DNA of 64,000 nt from assembly GCA_018902385.1 (NCBI GenBank), contig JABSSW010000024.1, positions 496,001-560,000 of the forward strand. The letters are read 5' to 3'. Below the pieces are notes generated by a model. The model searched no databases. It had not been told where the DNA came from and was given only the letters and a program-made list of their open reading frames with translations. A program made the translations under genes and the position numbers. The DNA is from Physcia stellaris. Its lineage: Eukaryota > Ascomycota > Lecanoromycetes > Caliciales > Physciaceae. Within the stretch, counting starts at the first letter, position 1; each line of letters starts with the position of its first letter. Positions 42,308-53,117 of this stretch are shown piece after piece.

Positions 42308-43232
42308 CTTGTTGATTCTGTGCTGATTTATGGTGTACCAGGAGTGGAAGTACTTCTGATGGAATTTGTAGGGCACTGGCGATAGAAGTTTCCAACGACG
42401 ATGACTTGTGTCCAATGATTTGTGGTAAATAGCTTTTATCCAGCAAAGGAGATGAAAGATAAAAGGACAAGGATTATGCAGCGCTTGGTGCCTTGAATGA
42501 AAATTCAAGGTATAATAAACAATGATAAATAGGTGCTCAGGTCTATTCAAGATTTCCATCACGTGCTTTTTACCCCTCGGCAGGAACTACCTTATCTAAC
42601 GATAAGATTAAGCGATTTGTCACGTGATGCCGCATTGACCATGACCTTCTTTGCTCCGCAACAAGTTTACGGTAATTTCTTCATGATTTATATCGTTACT
42701 TGGGATTAGCGATATTCGCTGCCCTGTCGAGCCTGGTTGTGTACCTGAAATGTAGCTGTTTAGCGGCTTGAGCTTCAACGGCTTTGGCCCAACTGCAGAC
42801 CCCGCACTACTGGATTGCCAAATCTGGGGTAAGTAGATCGCGTGACAGAGTGTCAGACAAAGGCCGGCATCATTTCCGCCGCTTGTTTGGCTTTCGATCG
42901 AAGATCTAGACGGATGGGTCGACTTCAGGGACTCATCCCTCGTAAATATCTTGGTAGAAAGACAGCACTCGATCAATCAATCTCAATTGAGTGCAAACCA
43001 TCATCCATCACCAATTACTTGCCGGGTGACCCCTTCACATAAGCTCTTGGTATGTCTGTGTTTATTTATTTCCGCGAGGAGGAGCACGCCAATGACATTC
43101 GTCATCCTTGGCCAAAAGTTATCCCTTGTCGGAAGCTAACTTCAACCTCACCCAAGCAAGTAGACCAGACTCCATCACCATCTTGATACTCAACATCGTC
43201 CACAATTCCCAAATATCAAGCCCACCTATACC
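42308..43232. promoter_or_regulatory. Divergent promoter region DRE2 / Stf2-like gene
   Basis: The 925 bp separate two opposed genes. The DRE2 side holds the GATA/CACGTG sites. The right end (43140-43232) is C/A/T rich (CATCACCATCTTG..., CAACATCGTCCACAATTCCC), a typical 5' leader of a well-expressed fungal gene. The small minus-strand frame at 42620-42976 has no motif. Confidence 0.5.
42559..42627. promoter_or_regulatory. Palindromic GATA pair and two E-box-like sites upstream of DRE2
   Basis: CTTATCTAACGATAAG (42591-42606) is an inverted pair of GATA sites. TCACGTG (42559-42565) and TCACGTGA (42620-42627) flank it. They lie 250-320 bp upstream of the DRE2 start. GATA factors and CACGTG binders regulate iron and metabolism genes in fungi; binding here is inference. 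Confidence 0.4.
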
Positions 43233-43802
43233 AGTAAGCTAATCCTTTCCCGCGAGTCTCCTGCAGTATACAGCATCCTTCCTCCTATTCCCTGGTAGCT
43301 TCATCAAACAAATGCTAACGGAAATCCTATCAGTGACTCGCTCCCATAAGTTCAACGATCGTGATCATGCCGGCCTTGCTGACGGAACTGCTTCTATCGA
43401 GGAGCATCTTCCTCGCTATTTCAGCAAGTCTGGACATGAAGGTGTTGACCCTAAGAAAGTGAAGAAAGAGGGCAGCGGCAAGAGCAACTGGTGAGCATTG
43501 TCTTTTCCCCATACCACTATAGCAATGCTGACAACCTTTACAGGGGCCGTCCGGGCGAAGAGTCGGACGACTACGACTTCAAGTTTACCAATGCCCGTCG
43601 CCGCTCCAACAGCAGCTCCAATGGCCATGGCCTGAGCGCCTTTAAGACCAAATTCGAAACAAATGATCAGGATCCTGTTTTTGAAGAAGAGTTACATGGC
43701 GCTCCTGCTGAAGAAGAGCACCTAGCTCTCGATAAGGAGGAGAGCGCTGATAGTATCAGCAGTGCTAGTATCGATGAGGAAGATCACGCCAAGAAGGTCT
43801 GA
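43233..43802 (+). CDS. Small Stf2/Tma10-family protein (start codon split by an intron)
   Basis: Three exons: base 43233 alone, 43334-43490 and 43544-43802 (introns 100 and 53 nt); 138 residues. The sequence before 43334 (GCTAACGGAAATCCTATCAG) is a branch point plus acceptor, so the ATG at 43312 lies in an intron. Joining the A at 43233, just before GTAAGC, to TG restores ATG and gives MTRSHKFNDRDHAGLADGTA, like the MTR(T)xKW start of yeast Stf2 and Tma10. Further on, PRYFSKSGHEGVDPKKVKKE, then GSGKSNWGRPGEE, matches the family's core (YF...G...GKGNWGKPGDE). Yeast members are small hydrophilin-like proteins linked to ATP synthase inhibition, ribosomes and desiccation tolerance. The acidic tail is disordered. 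Family is fairly sure; the split start is inferred. Confidence 0.8.
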
Positions 43803-44362
43803 TGAGCCTTATTCATGGCTGCAATGCTGCTGATAGCAAGCACTTGCTTTTGTAAATTATGATGGCGTACGATGTCAGGTGCAGAGCACGGGCGGTGGGG
43901 GATTTGCTTCAGAGGTACTGGCGTTTTACCTTGTAGCAAATCAACAATGACATCTTGATGATTGTATTATCATACAAGCTTCTCCTGATAGTAGCAGCCC
44001 GCCACGTGAAGTTTAAAGTCCAACCGTCGCGTCTCCCAGCATTGCCCTAAAGTCAGAATGAAGATGAACCAACGCAACTACCACCCAAGTAGCTGAGGGC
44101 ACTCGAATCACAAGCGATATCAGAGTTGGGTGAATTTTGTTGATTAATCATGTGTTTGATATGTTCATTGTTGAAGCTCGGACACAGTCTGAAGATCGAC
44201 ACCAAGAAAAGTGCTAGACGCGACCCGTCAACACTAGCGTACATAACAGTGATGGATCGCATCAACAGCTAAAAAGGCCGCTGGAGAATATCTTTAGAGG
44301 TGAAGCAGTATTTCGATTTCTTTCCAGGTCATTCCTCCCTGGATGTTATCATTATCCCCGCC
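43803..44362. other. Intergenic, NUP133 promoter
   Basis: The 560 bp contain the upstream gene's 3' end and the NUP133 promoter; a CACGTGA stands at 44003-44009. No coding region seen. Confidence 0.5.
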
Positions 44363-47300
44363 ATGTTCTCTCCAGAGGTAACTGTGCCCACGAGCATCGC
44401 CTCGCGAAACCTCAAAAGACGACAGCGCAATGGGTCTGAGGATTCAGTAGCCCTTCGTCATAACCCAAAACGACTGCGCCGATCAGGGCTCGCGGCAGAC
44501 ACATTCGAACCTCCTACATCAAAGACAAATGGTCACGTCGAGCAACCGCATTATATACCCTATGCCAACGGCCACTCGGCGAATGGAAGTAGCCAGCGAG
44601 ATGCGGCCTCTGATACCGCAAGCCTGGCTATCCGGAATCGAGGCCCAAGGAAGACAGAGCGGGAAAGGCGAGGATCTAAAAGTGAAGGCACTGTTCTGGT
44701 AGGTCATGGCCAACGTTTGCGCACAACGCTCGGAAGACTAACAAGATCACAAAGACCAAGAACGAATTCTATGTAGTATCCCAACTACGTACTACACCTG
44801 ATCGATTTCAAACCCATCAAAGCCAAGGTAAGGTTTCCGTCTCCTGGTCGTTGGACCCGTCTGATAATGTTGCAGAGAGATGGCGCGGCGAAATCTACAA
44901 CAACCTGGGATACGCACTTGCAACCACCCAAGAACATGCAGTAGTGTGGCGATATACACAAGGTGTAAACATCGCAGAGCCTTTAAAACCACTGACCATC
45001 AAACTTCTCCACCCTTCGATCAATGCCCGCCAACCGCTGCCGCTGGGGATCCTTGTACCTACATCTGGGGAGCCATCATTGCTAGTTGTAATGCCTACGA
45101 GCGGGAAAATTACATATTGGGAAAGCCTTTCAAGTGCTGCAAGTTTGGATTCAAGCCGACAGAGGCAGCAATGCGTACAAGGCGTCGTCAGTGGTATGAT
45201 GTCTGGAGAGATCATCACGAAAATCATTGAAGGCGAGCCCAATGGTTTTATTATTACGTTCAGTTCCGGTAGAGTCGCCCATATGACCATCGGTGATCCG
45301 CAGTGGAAAACTGTCATTGCTGTCCGATTTCTGCAAAGTGGCAAAGCCCAAAGCATGGGTCTTTTTGGCGGTTTAAAGAATGTTTTCAGCAGCACCGCCT
45401 GGAGAAGGGACATTGCCGCTGTACGTGCTGGTTTCTCCGCGCACAGAGGTCATCGGCAATTGGTCGTAGCAACAAGTAAGGCAGAGTTTCAAGTATGGGA
45501 TCTCAATTGGAATGGGAGTCAGTCCCTACTCTGCGAAATCGACGGAAGAGCAGATATCCTCAAAGCCTTGGTTGAAGGTGGCGATGTTTTCCGAGATCGC
45601 CATGATCATCATTTCGAAGTCCTGGACTTTGTCTTCTCCCCGATCGACATCGAAAGCAAAGAGCCCATCATGCATGCCGGAAAGGGTGATTGTCAATTAT
45701 GGGTTTTGACAGCTCTCCATGGAAAAGAATCCTCGCAATATAATCTACTAGGGTTGACCTTGACGGCCGGTTCTTTGACTGTCAAAGTGGTACACCCTAT
45801 ATCCTGCTATAAAAGCCCACTGCCATCCGACACTCAATTCAAGCCTCAGGTCCTCGTCCCCGAGAAAGGCTTCGCAGCTTTTGTCGCCTTTGAAAAGAGC
45901 GTTGTCCTAGTCTCACTCATCGAAGTCGAACAGTCCCCTAGTTCTCAATTAAAGCTAGAAGCGCATACTCTCCCAGATCCTTTCCAGGATTCGATCGAAT
46001 ACAACAAGATCAAGCCTTATCGAAATCTAGCTTGCGCTGCAGAGACAGCGGATGGCGCTAATTCATCATCGTGCATATTGATGGTGTATGGATTCGGGTT
46101 GATCCGCTTCCTTGCTCGTCCAATGCAAAAGGATCAATCTGCTGTTGACCGGGCCACTGTCACTGCAGCCACGAAAATAGAGCAAGCCGTCTTCTTCGGG
46201 AACCTACCACAAGATCTCCTTGATTTCTCCGGTCGATCTGAGATATCATTCAGTCAAGACCAAGTTGAAAGAGCTGCCGAAGATGTGAGCGACTCAATCC
46301 TTAAGGGAGTTTCTGACTATATTCCCCGAGAGATGCCTTCTGTTGAGGCTCAGCTTCAGCGGCGGGCGGTAGCTCTGGGGGACCTTATCAGACATCTTAG
46401 ACAGCGTCATGGATCTCTCGGACGATCCACCAAATGGCGCTTACTCTGGGATGCCGAGAAGATGGCGGCAGCAAACAAAATGTGGCGGACGTACCAGTCC
46501 GTTCAAGCTAGTGCTCCCAAGAAAGACCCGAACTACAAAAACTTCCTCGCAGAAGTTGTGGAAACATGCAGCGAAGAACACAAATTAGAGAACAAGCCTG
46601 AGAAGTATGAAACGGATGGGGTACGGCACTATTTCATCAACGACATTTGGAGATTAGAATTACTTCTGCCCTACACTGAGATCGCCATTCGAGAAATGCT
46701 CGATGAGAATGCGGAACTCGATATTGAAGCAGATTTCACTACGCATGCGAGGTACATAAGCGAGGCTATGGACTACCAAAGTGCTGCGTTGGATACTGCG
46801 TTCAGCTTTCGAGAGATCAATTTGCGTGCTTATGATTTGGCCGACGAACCCACAATGGATGGTGTCCTCCTACAAGGCTATGACGGTCTGGATGAACCGT
46901 GGACGTCATCAGGGCATGTTCCTGCCGGGGTCAAGGCTTTGACTGAGCGTGCCCTGAAATTCCTGGACGATCCTGAAGGTTCCGGCGAGTCCAATGGAGA
47001 AGCTTTGGCAAAGATTAAAAAGAGTTGCCCACGACAACTTCAATTATTCAATCGAACACACATTGAGCAATTTCGGTGGTTCAGAGCGCATTCGGACAAG
47101 GCATATAGAGATGCCGGAAAGAACTTGCAGGATGGGTACTTTGAAGCAAGGAAGCAGCAATTTAAAGACTTTGCTCATCTCGGCTGTGGTCCTGAAGCTA
47201 TCAAATTGGCAGAAATCTACGAGGATATGGAGGCCTTGGTCGAATTGATGGATATCAGACGGAAAGAAGCTTTGGGGCTTCGAGGCGAAGTAGTGAGTTC

Positions 47301-48608
47301 GGAATCTGCGCTGCAGGAGTGTAACGAAGAGATTGTGTCATATTTCACCAAGTACGGCATTCACTGGGCAGATGCCTATTTCTCGTACCATATAGGGGAA
47401 AAAGCCGCAAGCAAGGTTCTCGAACAAAGCCCTATGTATCAAAAAGCGTTGACCGCCTTCCTACGACGGAAACCACAATATACAAAGCTACGTTGGATCA
47501 ACGAAGTCACCGCTGAAGGCAACTACCTCGCAGCGGCTGAAAGCCTTCAACTGATCCAAGACAAACAGACCAAATTATGGTCCAAGAAGATTGAGCTCAG
47601 CATGACCAAATTAGCCCTACTTGCAGCCACCCAGCAAACGCAGGTCAAAGAAGACGAAGCTAAGAAAGCGATATCTCAAATAAACCACAGAGCGTCCATC
47701 CTCTCTATTCAAGAAGAGCTTTACGACTACATGCGCCACCAACTCCGTAGCGCCCTCGACGCTGACGCCGAAGTCGAGGTTGTAATGCTCGCCTACAAAG
47801 ATATAAGTGGCCATCAACATTGCGTCCACGACCTGATAAGGCATAACGCGACTCGTCTCGTCAATCGCGAGATCCTAGACCCAGAGGAATTGATCGATAT
47901 GCTCATCTACATGGACGTCCAAGGCTTCGGCGATGAAGACGAGTTCAACGATCACCATTTCTTTCTCGCCCTGCAAGTTTTACGACACCTCGATCTTCAA
48001 AAGAGTGATCCCGCAAGATACGACTTACTGGAGGCGATGATCTGGAGACGCTGCTACGTTCAAGACGACTGGGAGAACATGAACAGGACCGAAAACAAAA
48101 CCGAGCCGGAAACCATTGCCGAGTCGGAGGGGTCGATACTATTCCTTACTATCAAGCAACTGCTTGCAAATGGTAAGAACCCCCTCCCCCCTCCCCTATC
48201 CATTTCCCCATTGAAACAAACAAACAAACAATACACAAAACCATCGCTAAACTCACTCCTCGCACAGATCTCCTCCCTCTAACCACCTCCCACGCCCCCA
48301 TCCCCTCCCCCTCCTCCTGCCTCCACCCCGGAACCGACCTCCCCTCCCTGCGCACCTCCTCCCGCTACGCCTCCTACCCAGACAACGAGCTCGCAGCCCT
48401 AGCCAGCGACCTGCAGCACGAATCACGCATCTTGAGTACTAGTATCGAGAAGGGAAGATTGGAGGATCTCTACCAGGGCGTCGTGGAACAGGCGAAGACG
48501 AGCTTGAAGGACGACAGGGATCAGGAGTTGAAGATGAGGGGGGAGCGAGAAGCGAAACGGAAGGAGAAAGGAAAGGGCGGAGGGATGGCTAATGGCGCTG
48601 GGAAATAG
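44363..48608 (+). CDS. NUP133: Nucleoporin Nup133
   Basis: Three exons, 44363-44698, 44746-48172 and 48268-48608 (introns 47 and 95 nt); 1367 residues. The start is MFSPEVTVPTSIASRNLKRR; the first ~110 residues are basic and disordered, with RRSGLAADTFE. The first splice gives TVLITKTKNEFYVVSQLR, leading into an N-terminal beta-propeller (WRGEIYNNLGYALATTQEHA, VVWRYTQG). From ~550 on it is alpha-helical (KWRLLWDAEKMAAANKMWRT; GCGPEAIKLAEIYEDMEALV), the Nup133/Nup155-type C-terminal domain. The last exon ends in a Lys-rich tail (GEREAKRKEKGKG). Nup133 is a stalk component of the Y-complex (Nup84 complex) of the nuclear pore scaffold. It lacks FG repeats, as expected. Confidence 0.92.
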
Positions 48609-49878
48609 AGGGCGGTGGAGAGTTGAGGCTGGCTGGCGAGTGGACGCTAGGGGATTCTACCTATGTGTGATTGGCCTTTTGCCAAGGGCTGTTTTTTCAG
48701 GGTTGTAGCACGGGACGTCTCTTCTAAGACGAACACCCCTGCGAGAAGGAAAAAGGCTGTGTGATACTACCTAAAGTAGGCGAGCTAAGTAGGTATACAA
48801 CGAGAATTCCGCGGCAATTGGATGCATGGGGGCTTGGGAGTTGAGCAAACATTGATATTGTACACATACATATAACACATTGAGCGGGGCATGAAAAGTG
48901 GCAATACTGCCATGTAGAATACCTATTTCCTCGTCTATTCGTTTTCTCCCCTTCTCCCGTGTACTTGGAGAGCTGCGTGCCTGTTGGAATGGAAACGAGG
49001 GAGTGAACGGTTGGATAGTTGGATGGTTGGATGACAAGGTGATGTGAGATGGGAGTTAATGTATTTCATTGTTCAGAAATTTTGTACCGAACGTCAAATT
49101 CCAACTTTAATTGAATACAGTAAGAGCGCGATAGATACCAACACGAGAGAATCGGATTTGAAATAAAGGCTGAGCTATTCGATGGCAAAAAAGAGGGGGG
49201 GGGAAGGGGAGGCGGCGGGATCAAGAAGTGCGCTTGATTCGGCCCAAAAAACAAGGGAGCCCAAGGGATCATTACGAACTCTAGATTTTCAGACAGTAGA
49301 TTCTTCTTCCGTTGGGGTACTAATTAATTGTAAGTAAGCCTTTTCCTCCCAGGTTTTAAAATGTTGCTATGTGTGAACCTCCCTTCCCCATTTTCGATGC
49401 TCCGACGCTAGAACAAAGGAAAACCAAGAGATGCAATCGTGACTCGTCTTCTGGGCCATCAATAGTTGCCTCGATCGGCACGATCAAAGGGTAAGGGTGG
49501 AGGCGAAAGACGGTTGAACGAGGTGGTGAGAAGTGATGTAAAGTGGCCTTGCCAATGGGTCAGAGCACAAAAAGGGCTCCAGAGAGAACAGCGAACTCCA
49601 GTGCTAGACTTTGGCCATCAGGTTTAGAAGAAAGGCCGACCCTCTGGATCGCCTAGTAGGATCCCAATATATGCGGTGGGTGATGTGGTAGACGACCCGG
49701 ATGGCCGCCCACTAGTGACATTTTCTCTTGTATTATCGATCTCTTCCGAGTTGAATATGAACAGTGGTGGGACGTTATCGATCAAAGGCAAGTGATCAGC
49801 CTGCTACTGTCAGTGATGTACTTTCCAATGCATAGTCGGAAACTCGCGCCTTACGCACCGATAGCCATAATCCAAAGG
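48609..49878. other. Intergenic between converging NUP133 and casein kinase genes
   Basis: About 1.27 kb, long for a convergent pair, so long 3' UTRs are likely. A G-run (49196-49205) and purine tracts are present. The small frames at 48771-49037 and 49066-49272 lack motifs. Confidence 0.5.
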
Positions 49879-51452
49879 TCACCTACCGCAGCAAAGGACC
49901 TTCAATATCTTTTGTATTAATGTTGGCTGTGGGTCCGAGGGTGGTTGTCTCGTTTGTTGCGCACTTGTCTGCTGGTTCGAATTCGGATTGAGCTGGCTCA
50001 TCCTCTGCGGTAGATTTGCGGTAGAAGACTGGAACTGCGCCTGCGTCGATGCAGTTGGTGTTCCAATCTCAGCAAGGCCCCCCGCCGCTCCGCTTTGACG
50101 CTTTGGTAGCGCTCCGCCGGAAGCGCCTAGCCTTTCGCGCGTTTTGCCCGCTCCCTGCTTCGCGGGAGAAGGGGGCAGGGGCTGCGCGGCGTTTAAACGG
50201 GCGGTGGTGACTGCTGTTGTTCCAGGTCCTCGAGGCGTGTCTGCTCCTCCACCTAGTGCTCGTGCCGAGGCGTTGGGTGGGGCATTGGCTGCATGGAGAT
50301 GCTGAGAAGGATGTGCTTTCATTGCTTCCCATCCTTTGCCATTATTCAACTTCATCCAATCGTACTCGCCGTCCTCCACTTCTCCCGTGTTTTTCAGAGC
50401 TTGCGTAAAGAGGTCTCTTAGGTAGTCGTAATCCGGAGTGTCCTCAAAGCCCAAGTTCCGAACGTAGCTGAGGTACTTGTTGAACTCGTCTGCCACTAAA
50501 ATCAGTTTAATATCGCCTACTCGTGGGGAAAGAAACGAGGCTTACCAGGAAAGCCGTCGCAAAGATCTTTGATGGCCGTCGTCTGCTTCTTCTCTCCAAT
50601 CTTCTCGTACTTCTGCTTATTTGTTGCAGCTTTGAGTCCTTGCCAGGGCAGTCCACCGCGCAGGAAGTACATGAAAACATGGCCTAGCGCTTCTAGATCG
50701 TCTCTCCTTGATTGCTCACGGCCCAAGTGTGTATTGATGGACATGTAACGTGCAGTTCCCGATAACGATTTGCGCTCTCTGTACGGTATGTGCTGTTTTG
50801 TTTTGGGGTCTCTGTATTGCTTTGCCATGCCGAAGTCAACCACATGGATGACATTTGATGACTTCGAACCTGGTCTTCCGATGAGAAAGTTATCAGGCTT
50901 GATGTCTCGGTATATGAGGTTCTTCTCATGTATTGTCTGGACTCTCGATAGCTACACATCATCAGCTTGGGGGGTTTAGCGTTGGTATCTTGGTGCGGAC
51001 CATCTGTTTTGCAACCATAACGACTGTCTTTGCCGAGAATCTTCTATTGCAATGATCGAATAGATCTTCGAGTGACGGTCCGAGGAGGTCAATAACCAAG
51101 ATATTATGTAGGCCTTCCTGGCCGAAATAGTATACATTGGGTATGCCGGCTACAGGCGATTAGCACCAGTCCTTTCAATCTCACGCCTACTCGACGCTAC
51201 TTACGACATCCGACAAGTATTTTGTAAGTCCGATATTCATCTCGCAATTGGGGAGCATCGCTTTTCCGGGGTTCCTATCGCAATTCAGTCCAAGTCTATA
51301 GCAGCCAGACTTGCCAATCTCACGAATTTGATCGCAACTTGTTGGTTGTTCAGCAGGTTCGTTCCCTCAAAGATGACTCCAAAAGATCCTTCTCCTATCT
51401 TCTTCCCCACCCTATAGTGCACCCCCACAACGTTGGACGAAGAGGAGGCCAT
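49879..51452 (-). CDS. Casein kinase I, Yck1/2-type (membrane-anchored)
   Basis: Five exons (minus): 51324-51452, 51205-51274, 51001-51149, 50546-50951 and 49879-50495, introns 49-55 nt; 456 residues. [20 protein letters not shown] leads into the Gly loop GEGSFGVIF and Lys of VAIKF. Catalytic loop [11 protein letters not shown], Mg loop VDFGMAK and the CK1 hallmark [20 protein letters not shown] are all intact, followed by [20 protein letters not shown]. The C-terminal ~170 residues are Gln/Ser/Ala rich and end [10 protein letters not shown]; the CC pair near the end is the palmitoylation site that anchors Yck kinases to the plasma membrane. They act in endocytosis, nutrient signalling and polarity. 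One more intron at the CCG|GTAGGT end cannot be excluded; it would alter only the last residues. Confidence 0.93.
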
Positions 51453-53117
51453 TGCTTGCACCTCTACACTTCAACGAGAGCAACGTATGTTGGCACCATG
51501 GATATATGACACGCTCGAGCGAATGTGAAATGACAAACGATAGTCGAGAAGGGCGTACACCTCTGGTAGATATGCGAGCGACTAGATCCTTCTTCCTGTT
51601 AGCGGTCATGACACAGAGCAAGAGATACGAAACAGCGCGAACACATAGAAAAGGTCAAGGCTGTTCGGTGTTGTTGAAACTTACTCGAGCTGTCAGGTAC
51701 AGCGACTGGCGACCGAGACCTGACTAGGGCAGGCTTCCGCACGCTTTGCAGTTTTTAAGTACAGCAGTCGAGGTGCACACGCACTTCTCGATGCCTTCAC
51801 TTGAAACGGTAGATGGTGATGAGTATAGCTGTTACATAATATGTATGATCGCGAAAGGTACGATTTTCGGTGAAAGCAAGCAGGACGCCCGGTGACGAGC
51901 CGTAGTGAAGGTAAAGAGCGATGGTCGGCTCGCTTCCAGCAGCCTCGTATTTGCTCAAGGGTGTCTGGTGCTGGCTGGTCCGGTCGAGATTGCCGAAGGC
52001 AGTCAGCCGAGTGAAGATTGCAATCGAAGAGAACTGTCGTTGAGATGCGAGCGGCGGTCCCAGGTGTCGTGAAGCTGTTCAGGTGCGGTGAAGCTGGCCC
52101 TGGTGCAGTCCAGGTTCGAGGATGAAGAGTACAGGGGACTTAGTCTGATGGGGTGGCTGTTGACCAATCAGGTGGCAGCAAGCAAAAATAGTCCTAAACT
52201 CGCAATCAAGTGGTCTGATTGGTACGGTTCATGATCATAAGACTCATCGCAGAAAATACAGTACATAGACTCGGCAGAGATTTGTATTACAATAGTAATA
52301 ACTAATAATATTCATCTACCCACACCCCCATCAAAGTCCTCTCCGTGAGCACGATTTGCGGCATTTTGGTATTTGTCAAATTCGATTTACGGCGCAGTGG
52401 ACATTTTAGGCTTGGTTCCCCGCTTCACCCTAAGCCAGAAGTAGCTACGCGTGCCTCGACCGTTTGCATCCGGGTAGTCTCTACCAGCAGGAAGCTATCC
52501 AACTCCATATATCATGTTCCTCGGTGGCTCAAAGTCATATCATACATCCTGTGAATATCGCTATACAGCAACATAGATTATATTTACAACAGCGACATAG
52601 CAAGCAGCATGGTACTTGGATATAAATTAGCGGGGATGCATGTCAGCATGTCAAACCAACAAAGTCCAGTGTGTTCAGCTTCGAACGAGAGGGGTCGGTA
52701 ATATCGGAAGCTCGGAGGTCTGTCTGTGCGTAGGGAGAGATGTTAAAAGATACAGGAAGGAGAATGTAAGAAGCAATGCTGGAGTTCATCATCTCAAGCC
52801 GAGATTGCAACCTTTGTCCATAGAAATTCAGAAGGAACTTCTTAGCAACTAGCTTTTCTTCGATTACTGTAATTGCCTTCCTCGCGATCGACGGTGGTTC
52901 TTCGGCCAATCTGCGATTTACTACCAACTACCAAAAATCAAGGTGGTGGTACTACGTAGTCATCGCACCACTCACCCAGAAACATCTGTAAACGGAGCCA
53001 TTCCGCAGAGGGGTAGATGGATAACCTTCCTCATCTCATTGAAGGCTTCGAGGTATCTTGTTCGAGAAGGCAGCTGTCATAGTTGCCCGACAAAGCTGGA
53101 ACATAGTTGCAGACAAA
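51453..53117. promoter_or_regulatory. Long divergent intergenic region, casein kinase / SDR
   Basis: The 1.67 kb between two opposed genes. The casein kinase side is G/T rich with GGTGCGGTGAAGCTG-like near-repeats at 52063-52105 (GTGTCGTGAAGCTG, GTGCGGTGAAGCTG). The middle (52240-52330) is AT rich. Small frames at 52345-52554 and 52640-52852 have no motif. No gene seen. Confidence 0.5.

Noticed and set aside
43312-43333. ATG at 43312 as start of the Stf2/Tma10-like protein
   Set aside because: It overlaps a clear branch point (CTAAC) and 3' splice site, and its extra residues do not fit the family start.
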